From Lachnospira sp. UBA3212 (lineage in GTDB: Bacteria; Bacillota; Clostridia; Lachnospirales; Lachnospiraceae), in assembly GCA_002363615.1 (NCBI GenBank), contig DEWK01000008.1, forward strand, positions 1-32,165: a stretch of 32,165 nucleotides of DNA. Direction: 5' to 3'. The number at the start of each line of letters is the position of its first letter. The first letter of the stretch is position 1. The notes below the pieces were generated by a model. It saw only the letters and a program-made list of their open reading frames with translations, was not told where the DNA came from and made no database searches. This document shows positions 13,640 through 21,018 of the stretch, in pieces. The translations under genes were made by a program, and so were the position numbers.

Positions 13640-16600
13640 TTATTTTACTGTAACTTTAACTATGACAGTCTTGTTACCACATTTAACGGTGATTTTCGTC
13701 TTTCCAGCCATCTTAGCCTTGACTACACCATATTTATTAATGGTAGCAATCTTCTTATTCTTAGACTTAAAGCTAAATCGGTTGGTACCATTTGGATACT
13801 TCTTAATCGAAAGAGACTTACTCTTTCCAACCTTAATGGTAAGCTTTGTCTTTTTTAACTGAAAGCTTGTTACCTTTTTATTCTTACTGCAAACAGTAAC
13901 GCGATACTTCACAGTCTTACCATTTGCAGAGGTGACGCTAATAACAGCCTTTCCAACGCCTACGGCCTTTACTATACCCTTCTTTGTAATCTTAGCAACC
14001 CTGCTATTCGAAGAGGTATATGAAATGGTCTCTCCATTCTTTGCCTTCGCCTTAATCTTAAAGGTCTTTCCCTTCTTTAAGGTAATCTTCTTTCCAAGAT
14101 AACGAGCTACTCTACAGGTAATCTTCACACCTGAAACATTTGCATCCGTATTGCTAGAGGTGGAATTATTTTGAGTAATCACCTGATTTCCCGACAAATC
14201 CTTAACATCACTGATTCGATGTCCCCAAATTGCGATATTTTTAGAGGTTCCCGTAAATGTTAATTGTCTTTCTGTATTAATTGTAATCTGGCCCTTAACC
14301 AATACGGCCTGATAAGTAATGCCTCCAATGGTCAAATTGATATATGGCTTGCTTCCTGATAAAGTCCAGGTACCTGTATAATCACCATTAATTGTTCCAT
14401 CTGCATTTAAGTTAATGAACTTCTCCGTGTTGCACTTCTTGCTTGCATAGGCAACCGGGATAGAATGTAAAATGACACCATAGTATCCAACAACCTCTTC
14501 TATGTTGTAAGCAGTCGCTGAAAGATTCTCACCATGATATTCCGCAACAGAAGCAACCGGCCAATCATTTTCATTCATAAAGAGCTGATGAACACGAAGA
14601 TTGTGCATCTCTCCACGATTTGTATATCTGGTATGGTAAACCAAATACATTTTACCGTCCTCATCAACAAGCACGGAATTATGTCCCTGAGCAACCTCAC
14701 CCTGTGTCATGGCATTCCATTTGTAGTTACCGAAAATACGATATCCTACAATACCATTGATATTGTTTGTCCAAGCAGAATAGATTGCTGACTTGTCTCT
14801 TTCATCTGTATAAGGGCCTGTAATATTCTTTGAACGGAAGACTCTCATGTTATATCCGCCGGTAGAAGTTAAACCACCATAGGTTACAAACAAATACCAA
14901 TAATCTCCCATCTTTTCGATATAAGAAGCTTCTCCTGAAACAAATTCACCACCGGCAATCATAATTCCCATATATGGATCGGAACCATTTCCGTCTGCAT
15001 GATTGGTATCTAAGGAATAGGTCTTATTATAATCACGAAGTCCTGTTGTTCCATCTAACTGAATCATATAGATACCACCAGACCATGAGCCATAGGTCAT
15101 CCAAAGATTTCCAGCTTCATCATACTTAACGGAAGGATCAATTGCATGTGCTCCATAACTGGTATTCCAGGTAGTTGCTTCACAATTGTGGCTACCATCC
15201 TGAGTTACATAAGAGGTCATCTGGTATCTTGCAGGTAAGCTTGTGTCACCTGTTACCTTAGTATAATCTGTCTTTGTAAATGAATGAGTTCCACTGGTAT
15301 TCTTAGTAAATCCGGAATAAATTACGGTACCTGCATATTCCCAATCTCCCTCTAAACTATCAGAGGTCAAAAGAACAATGGAAGAATTCCATGAGCAACC
15401 ATTGACAGACAGGTACATACACCATTTGCCCATCTTCTCGTTATAGATTACATCCGGTGCCCACATATTACCAATCGGACTATAAACGGAATCTCCTTCT
15501 TTTGCCCAAGTAAATCCCTGGGCTAATACAGAAGAATAAGCATTGGCGTTGGTAATTTCGTTTAAATTATTTGTAAACATTGTCCATGTCTGAAGATTTG
15601 TACTCTTTGCCCATGCGCGATGGGAACCAAATACATAATATACGTCTGTTTCTGTATTCTTTACAATTGACGGGTCATGAACAGAAGTATCTGAAATTTG
15701 TACTGCATCAATACTATTCCCGTCATCTGTTTTAACTGTCGTTTGCTGCTCAGCGGCCTTTCTTGAAGACTCTTCTTCTTCTGCCTTCTTTGAAGATTCC
15801 TCTTCTTCCTTGTTTATTGTCTCTTCCTCAGTAGTTGACTCCTCTTGAGTTGTTGTTTCTTCTTCGGTTGTGGTCTCTTCCTGAGTTGTTGTTTCCTCTT
15901 CGGTTGTAGTCTCTTCCTGAGTTGTTGTTTCCTCTTCCTTTGTTGTCTCTTCCTGAGTTGTCGTTTCCTCTTCCTTTGTTGTCTCTTCCTGACTTGTTGT
16001 CTCCTCTTCCTCAGTGGTAATCTCTTCTTCTCTACTAGAACTCTTCTCATCTAAGTCATCACGAAGGTCTCCCACACGCTGACCAAACATAGTCGTATTA
16101 TAACCAGACAAGGTAAACATGATATTCCCCACTGTATCAGTTAAGAAATATCCCTCCACCGGAACGCCATCTACAATAAATGCTACACCTGTTGGTGAAC
16201 CACTTGTTAATTCATAGATTCCATCAATATCCCCGGTAATAGAACCGTCCTCATGAAGGTTCGTTTCATAGAGTTTTGAATCAATGTAAAGACTATAAGA
16301 TCCTACAATATCAGATTTCGATACACTTGCATTATTAATATAATAAGCATTTCCATCGTTTACAGGGCGAAGCACAGGCCAACCGGTGGAAGTAAATGTA
16401 CAGTAACGATAATCCACTTCGTAATTACCAGCCTCATTCTTCTCCTCTGTCGTCGCATAAAGAATGCTGCTATTAAAGGTTACAAATGATGTTACTACAA
16501 AATCCTCGGCAGGAGTTTCCATGTCTCCCAGCTGATATTCCTGAGTCAACTGATAACCGTTCATCTTGCTTCCTGACTCTACACAAGCTGCCCCATTCAT

Positions 16601-17479
16601 CTGATCATAAAACTCTCCCAATGGCTGATCCCCACGGAAAACCTTTGTTACCATACCACTGGAAACCGGCATATCTACATAAAGAAAAGCATATCCCTGA
16701 TCCATTCGATAAGCAGTAAGCTCAACCTGAACTCCATTACCACCCGCAAGCTTAGTACCCATATAAGGATCCGTATAAACCTCTGTCTCAGAAAGATCAC
16801 GAAGACCTGTCTTTTGATCTAGGGTAATAGCATAAATACCACCATTGCCAGACCCATACGCCAAATAAAGTTTTCCATTGGCTTCCAGAATCGATGGATT
16901 GGTAGCGCTTGCTACATAATCAAGATTTGCACTTCCATCTTCATTCAAATAAGCTGCGTCCAAATCTTTACCTACTACTTCTGCATAGTCCGTCGCATCT
17001 ACATCACTGTTCGTAAAGCCGGAAAAGATTAAATCATCCACCTTTTCCCACTGACCATTCACTTTCTTTAAAACTACAATCACACCTCGGCCCATATCCC
17101 CCGAAATACCAAGATACATGTAGCTTTCTCCCTGAATCGTTGCGAATGCCGGCGCTGAAAATAATTTTCTATCTCCACTACCTGCTGTTACTCCGTTTTT
17201 TACAAATTTTAACTCCTCCGCAAAAACCTGGGTAAATGGCTGATTATTAGAAAAAACAATACTCTCCTCACTAGCATTGGTAAATCCATAAGATCTTACC
17301 TTTGTTAATCCTTTACCATAACCTGTAGTTTCTGCACCATCCGCTATAAAAGTGGCATCTTCTAGTTCAATGCCAGTGGCTGCAAGTACAGAAACAGGCT
17401 CTGCTACTTTCGTTGAAAACGCTAAGGCTGTTGCTAAAATTAAGCTTCCAACTTTTTTGAATGTTCGATTACGATTCAT
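13640..17479 (-). CDS. Secreted GH43 arabinanase-like protein with a degenerate first GH43 copy
   Basis: The 1279-residue protein has a signal peptide (about 1-35, ending SVLAAT). A GH43-like propeller plus C-terminal beta domain follows (about 40-475), then a Thr/Glu repeat linker (about 480-585), a second complete GH43 module (about 590-1092) and two Big_2 domains (about 1115-1279). The second copy has the catalytic set: D602 (VHDPS), D781 (AIDPS), E850 (SGEASY) and the conserved H933 (GHNS). In the first copy the same positions are A109, N194, E253 and no histidine, so it should be inactive and may bind arabinan instead. Relatives such as Bacillus AbnB cut alpha-1,5-arabinan. The ATG at 17479 follows AAGGAG by 9 bases. 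It has its own promoter and terminator. No LPxTG anchor is present; the lysine-rich Big_2 domains may hold it to the wall. The arabinan substrate is inferred. Confidence 0.92.
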   Translation of the reverse strand: MNRNRTFKKVGSLILATALAFSTKVAEPVSVLAATGIELEDATFIADGAETTGYGKGLTKVRSYGFTNASEESIVFSNNQPFTQVFAEELKFVKNGVTAGSGDRKLFSAPAFATIQGESYMYLGISGDMGRGVIVVLKKVNGQWEKVDDLIFSGFTNSDVDATDYAEVVGKDLDAAYLNEDGSANLDYVASATNPSILEANGKLYLAYGSGNGGIYAITLDQKTGLRDLSETEVYTDPYMGTKLAGGNGVQVELTAYRMDQGYAFLYVDMPVSSGMVTKVFRGDQPLGEFYDQMNGAACVESGSKMNGYQLTQEYQLGDMETPAEDFVVTSFVTFNSSILYATTEEKNEAGNYEVDYRYCTFTSTGWPVLRPVNDGNAYYINNASVSKSDIVGSYSLYIDSKLYETNLHEDGSITGDIDGIYELTSGSPTGVAFIVDGVPVEGYFLTDTVGNIMFTLSGYNTTMFGQRVGDLRDDLDEKSSSREEEITTEEEETTSQEETTKEEETTTQEETTKEEETTTQEETTTEEETTTQEETTTEEETTTQEESTTEEETINKEEEESSKKAEEEESSRKAAEQQTTVKTDDGNSIDAVQISDTSVHDPSIVKNTETDVYYVFGSHRAWAKSTNLQTWTMFTNNLNEITNANAYSSVLAQGFTWAKEGDSVYSPIGNMWAPDVIYNEKMGKWCMYLSVNGCSWNSSIVLLTSDSLEGDWEYAGTVIYSGFTKNTSGTHSFTKTDYTKVTGDTSLPARYQMTSYVTQDGSHNCEATTWNTSYGAHAIDPSVKYDEAGNLWMTYGSWSGGIYMIQLDGTTGLRDYNKTYSLDTNHADGNGSDPYMGIMIAGGEFVSGEASYIEKMGDYWYLFVTYGGLTSTGGYNMRVFRSKNITGPYTDERDKSAIYSAWTNNINGIVGYRIFGNYKWNAMTQGEVAQGHNSVLVDEDGKMYLVYHTRYTNRGEMHNLRVHQLFMNENDWPVASVAEYHGENLSATAYNIEEVVGYYGVILHSIPVAYASKKCNTEKFINLNADGTINGDYTGTWTLSGSKPYINLTIGGITYQAVLVKGQITINTERQLTFTGTSKNIAIWGHRISDVKDLSGNQVITQNNSTSSNTDANVSGVKITCRVARYLGKKITLKKGKTFKIKAKAKNGETISYTSSNSRVAKITKKGIVKAVGVGKAVISVTSANGKTVKYRVTVCSKNKKVTSFQLKKTKLTIKVGKSKSLSIKKYPNGTNRFSFKSKNKKIATINKYGVVKAKMAGKTKITVKCGNKTVIVKVTVK
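15839..16018 (-). repeat. Five tandem 36-bp repeats coding the Thr/Glu linker
   Basis: Five units start at 15839, 15875, 15911, 15947 and 15983, each 36 bp, and code for 12 residues of the type EETTTQEETT plus two. The three central units are nearly identical, the outer two have drifted. The array lengthens a flexible acidic linker between the two GH43 copies, and the copy number is likely to vary between strains. Confidence 0.95.
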
Positions 17480-17546
17480 CAACACTCTCTCCTTTCCTCT
17501 CCCTTTTTTTTGTAAAAAAAGTATAATAATTTTCTCACAGCTATAC

Positions 17547-17589
17547 ATTATACACATCATCCCTACTTATTTCCAGTGACATGTGTCAC
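17547..17589 (-). promoter_or_regulatory. GH43 (duplicated) promoter with a dyad operator
   Basis: On the minus strand TGGAAA (17575-17570), a 17-base spacer and TATAAT (17552-17547) form a promoter 68 bases before the start codon. Directly against the -35 lies the perfect dyad GTGACA-N2-TGTCAC (17576-17589). It also reads as GTGA-N6-TCAC, the core of CRP/FNR-type sites. It is a candidate activator or repressor site for arabinan use. Confidence 0.7.
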
Positions 17590-17625
17590 CATTTTTGTTT
17601 TGAAACTCGAAAAATTTTATTTTTC

Positions 17626-17675
17626 GTAAAATAAAAATATCCTACATCTGTTCACAAAGAACAAATGTAGGATAT
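17626..17675 (-). terminator. Terminator after the second GH43 gene
   Basis: A 17-bp stem with one G-U pair and a 5-base loop (arms 17675-17659 and 17653-17637) is followed on the minus strand by TTTTTATTTT. It starts 22 bases after the stop codon at 17698 and separates the two GH43 genes into own transcripts. The 150 bases between it and the next gene hold the promoter and a long T- and A-rich leader. Confidence 0.93.
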
Positions 17676-17697
17676 TTTTTATAAGGAGAGACACATA

Positions 17698-20600
17698 TTA
17701 ATAAACCTTAATATTATCAACTCCGAAGACACTCTGGTATCTACCAGCTAAAAGTTCAACGCCGGCGAAAACTCCAGATCCATTTACCTTAGTCTTACCG
17801 GAATATAAGAGATTATCCGTTGACTTATCCTTAATGGTAAGATTCACCACGCCGGTATTGGTATTTACAGTTGCAATGATAGTTACCCATGCATCATTTG
17901 GAATCGTTACGGTATCACCATCATTAATGGTCCATGTAGTGCTATCGGTTGTATTTAACTTTAAGATATAACCACTTGCAAGTCCATAATTCTTATTATT
18001 TGAAACATATGCAGCATCATTTCCCATAAGGGCAAACTCACTACCCTGATTATTTCCTGCCTTTAAGTAAGCATCTACGGTTACCATATAAACAGAATCA
18101 ATGGTTGTAGAACCAAAATCAATCACACTTTCAGCACCTCTAGAATTGGTCTTTGTATCCCCTGCAAATGAGAAGGATGCATATTTGCCCATGGTAGAAT
18201 CATTTGCAATGCTAAGCTTATTAGAAGCATTTTGAGAAGCCCAAACAGTTGAAATATCTGTTACAGATTCATAGTCCTGAGTATAAATAGGGTTTAATGT
18301 ACCCACCTTGATATCAGTTACGCAAGTATTTCCACCATAGCTTGCTGTTACAGTAACAACGGTAGCAGTCTCCGGAATTTTAACTGCTCCACTTGTAACA
18401 TTAATGATACTTGGATTGCTGGAAGTCCATGTTACTGCTGTTCCTGCTGGTGTCTGCGATACAAACTCAAGGACAGTTTCACTGGTGATAAATTCTGGAA
18501 GTCCAAAATCATATCCTGCTACAGTTACCTTGTAATCCTTCGTGATTGTTGAAGTTCCACTGGTTACTGTTGCGGTTAAGGTAACAATCGTTTCCTTATC
18601 CGGAAGTGTAACACTGGCATTAGCACCTTCTACTGCAATAACAGCTGTGTTAGAAGAAGACCAACGAATGGTAGAACCATAAAGTCCTGAGGTAGGTAAA
18701 GTAAAGTCGTCATCTGCTTCTGTAACCAGAGAAATCTTAGAAGCATCATAAGCGGTTGCCTCTTCTCCTGTAGCAGTTACCTTACTTCCCCAGATATTCA
18801 CCGCGTTATCTCCAAGGGCGGTAAATACAATGGTTTTATCTAAGGCAGATACACTAGCCTCTGTTCCATCATCCTCATACTGCTCTAATACCTTACCGGT
18901 ATAGGTAACAGAGCCGGCAGTAATGGTAATATTGTTGCCTGAAAGCTTCCAAGTACCAGAAAGGGCACCACCAAGGCTTCCATCTGCATTTAACTTAAGA
19001 GCCTGACTATAGTTGTAGTTATAGTTTCCTACGGTCACAGCTGTGTTAGACTTATGAATCATAAGTTCATAGTCTCCAGCTACGCTGCTTGTCTCATAGC
19101 TTGTTCCAATGCTTTCTCCATGATACTCAAATGGTGCAGTTACTAACCAACCGTCGCTATTTACAAACATCTGATGAGTCTTTACCATATGGGTTCCAGG
19201 ATTTGCACTATTATCTTCAAACTTATTATGGTATACCAGATATAACTTACCATCATCATCTACTAAGGCTGAGTTACCACCCATTGCTGTATAAGCCATA
19301 TCCATAAAGCTAAACTTATAGTTATACTGATTTAAGATATAACCACTATTTATAGCAGATACATCCCTGCAGTCTACAAATGGACCATCTGGACTTTCAG
19401 AACGTGTCATCCACATCTGATAGGTTCCGGTTCCACGAAGGGTTCCACAAGATGTCCACATATAGTAATAATATCCGGTAGAAGAAGTATTGCTGGTATC
19501 CTTAACCTTTAAGATATAAGGACCTTCACCATAAGACTTCTTGGTTAAAATCTTACCAAAGTATGGATCTGAAACACCGGCCTCATACCCGTAGTTGTAA
19601 TTTGCATTTCTTCCACCTGTCTTAGGATCTAACTTAATAATGTTAATGGTTCCTGAATTAGTGAAAGAACCATATACCATATAAAGATTTCCATCATGAC
19701 CCTCATAGACATGTGGATCAATTGCATCTACCTCTAATCCCTTTGTATATCTGTCTGGGATGTCATCGGTAGAACTTAAACCAAGTGCTGAAAGTAAGTT
19801 TGTCTTATCACGATAAGTGGTATTAGCCCAAGTAGAGCATACTAAAGTCTCACCATAGGTATAAGGACCGGTAATATTATCTGCATATAAAACGGCAATA
19901 CCTACTCGAGCATAATTAGAAATGCTTGAATCGGTAACTGTACCATTCGAACAGACATACATGCAGTACTTACCACTCTTTTCATTATAGTATAAGTCTG
20001 CTGCCCAAATATCGGCAATGCTAGAACCACCTGTGTAAGAAGTAAGTGGAGAAAGGGTTGCAAAACCATTTGCCAAAAGATTTACTCCACTAGTGGTGGC
20101 AGACCATGCCTGAAGATTGGTAGATACTGCCATCCCAAGCTGGGTTCCAATACAATAATACTTGCCCGACTTAGGATCCTTAAAGACGGATGGATCGTGA
20201 ATAGCCGTTGTAGTCTTTATAACTGTAACAGCGCAATCACTGGATACTCCATCCTTTGTAACGGTAACCACTGCCTTACCGGTACCAACCGCAGTAACTG
20301 TCTTATCAGCATTCACACGAACCACCTCAGAATCTGAAGAGGTAAGGGTAAGAGCTGCCAGATCTGCAGCGTTTGCTCCTGTATAAACAGCTACGTTAGG
20401 GGTGCCGTTTACACCAGTCATAATAGCCTTCACAGAACTCTTTACTGCAAAAGTAGACTGGGTATTTGTAGTATCTGTTGTACTTGAAGTATCTGTCGTA
20501 CTGCCAGTACTTGCAGTTGTTGTACTAGCAGATGTATACTTTTTAACCTTAAACTTAATGGTCTTCTTTAATTTCTTGTTTACCTTAGAAGTAATGGTTA

Positions 20601-20898
20601 CCTTTGCAGTACCCTTCTTCTTAGCAGTTACCACACCTTTTTTAGTAACTGTCAAAACCTTCTTGTTACTAGACTTAAAGGTTACCTTAGCACTTGCCTT
20701 TGCCGGCTTTACCTTAACGGTAATCTTTGTCTTTTTCTTGCTTGCAGGTCCACCTACATAAAGTGTCTTTGTCTTAGCCTTAACCGTTAACTTGGTAGGC
20801 TTTTTGGTCGCTGCCGGTGTAACAATTCCGTTTCCTACTACTAAGGTAGAAGCAAGAAGTACAGCAAGCAGCTTTTTAATTTTTTTTCTTTTTCTCAT
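17698..20898 (-). CDS. Secreted GH43 arabinanase-like protein with Ig-like and beta-sandwich domains
   Basis: The 1066-residue protein begins with a signal peptide (about 1-30). Two Big_2-type domains, joined by a Thr/Ser linker, span about 32-228 and a GH43 propeller about 230-570. A GH43-associated C-terminal beta domain (about 595-690), two further Ig-like repeats (about 700-860) and a C-terminal jelly-roll-like domain, probably carbohydrate-binding (about 865-1066), complete it. Catalytic residues are D235 (IHDPS), D394 (AIDPH) and E458 (GEGPYI). The conserved GHNS of the family reads GGNS here (G541), so a usual metal-site histidine is missing. The likely substrate is arabinan of pectin, by family. 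The ATG at 20898 follows AAGGAG by 9 bases. It lies downstream of uvrA but has its own promoter behind the uvrA terminator. Confidence 0.92.
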   Translation of the reverse strand: MRKRKKIKKLLAVLLASTLVVGNGIVTPAATKKPTKLTVKAKTKTLYVGGPASKKKTKITVKVKPAKASAKVTFKSSNKKVLTVTKKGVVTAKKKGTAKVTITSKVNKKLKKTIKFKVKKYTSASTTTASTGSTTDTSSTTDTTNTQSTFAVKSSVKAIMTGVNGTPNVAVYTGANAADLAALTLTSSDSEVVRVNADKTVTAVGTGKAVVTVTKDGVSSDCAVTVIKTTTAIHDPSVFKDPKSGKYYCIGTQLGMAVSTNLQAWSATTSGVNLLANGFATLSPLTSYTGGSSIADIWAADLYYNEKSGKYCMYVCSNGTVTDSSISNYARVGIAVLYADNITGPYTYGETLVCSTWANTTYRDKTNLLSALGLSSTDDIPDRYTKGLEVDAIDPHVYEGHDGNLYMVYGSFTNSGTINIIKLDPKTGGRNANYNYGYEAGVSDPYFGKILTKKSYGEGPYILKVKDTSNTSSTGYYYYMWTSCGTLRGTGTYQMWMTRSESPDGPFVDCRDVSAINSGYILNQYNYKFSFMDMAYTAMGGNSALVDDDGKLYLVYHNKFEDNSANPGTHMVKTHQMFVNSDGWLVTAPFEYHGESIGTSYETSSVAGDYELMIHKSNTAVTVGNYNYNYSQALKLNADGSLGGALSGTWKLSGNNITITAGSVTYTGKVLEQYEDDGTEASVSALDKTIVFTALGDNAVNIWGSKVTATGEEATAYDASKISLVTEADDDFTLPTSGLYGSTIRWSSSNTAVIAVEGANASVTLPDKETIVTLTATVTSGTSTITKDYKVTVAGYDFGLPEFITSETVLEFVSQTPAGTAVTWTSSNPSIINVTSGAVKIPETATVVTVTASYGGNTCVTDIKVGTLNPIYTQDYESVTDISTVWASQNASNKLSIANDSTMGKYASFSFAGDTKTNSRGAESVIDFGSTTIDSVYMVTVDAYLKAGNNQGSEFALMGNDAAYVSNNKNYGLASGYILKLNTTDSTTWTINDGDTVTIPNDAWVTIIATVNTNTGVVNLTIKDKSTDNLLYSGKTKVNGSGVFAGVELLAGRYQSVFGVDNIKVY

Positions 20899-20962
20899 TA
20901 AATAATACTCCTTTCTTAAAAAATGCTTTTTCTCCCTTAAGCGATTTCTCATAACATTGGCT

Positions 20963-20971
20963 ATTATATCA
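20963..20971 (-). promoter_or_regulatory. Extended -10 promoter of the second GH43 gene
   Basis: On the minus strand TGATATAAT (20971-20963) is a perfect extended -10 element (TGnTATAAT) 65 bases before the start codon at 20898. No good -35 is found 17 bases upstream, as is usual for extended -10 promoters. It begins where the T-run of the uvrA terminator ends. Confidence 0.65.
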
Positions 20972-21000
20972 AAAAAAGAGCGGTTTTCCCACTCTTTTTT
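20971..21000 (-). terminator. Terminator of the ctpA-uvrB-uvrA operon
   Basis: On the minus strand AAAGAGTGG and CCGCTCTTT form a 9-bp stem with a short loop, followed by a run of seven T. It starts 19 bases after the uvrA stop codon. Confidence 0.9.
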
Positions 21001-21018
21001 AGTAATTTTATCAAGTTT

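Noticed and set aside
15839..16018. 36-bp repeats that could be mistaken for a CRISPR array
   Set aside because: The units follow each other without spacers, keep the reading frame of the GH43 gene and code for a Thr/Glu linker.
15845..16054. Cysteine- and phenylalanine-rich reading frame opposite the repeat linker
   Set aside because: It is only the antisense reading of the 36-bp repeats, without a ribosome binding site.
17480..17560. Longer N-terminus of the duplicated GH43 protein starting at 17560
   Set aside because: It would place the promoter -10 inside the gene. The ATG at 17479 has AAGGAG and begins a normal signal peptide.
20402..20761. Hydrophobic plus-strand reading frames opposite the Big_2 coding parts (also 13578-13862)
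   Set aside because: They mirror lysine- and threonine-rich codons on the other strand, lack ribosome binding sites and lie fully inside well-supported genes.
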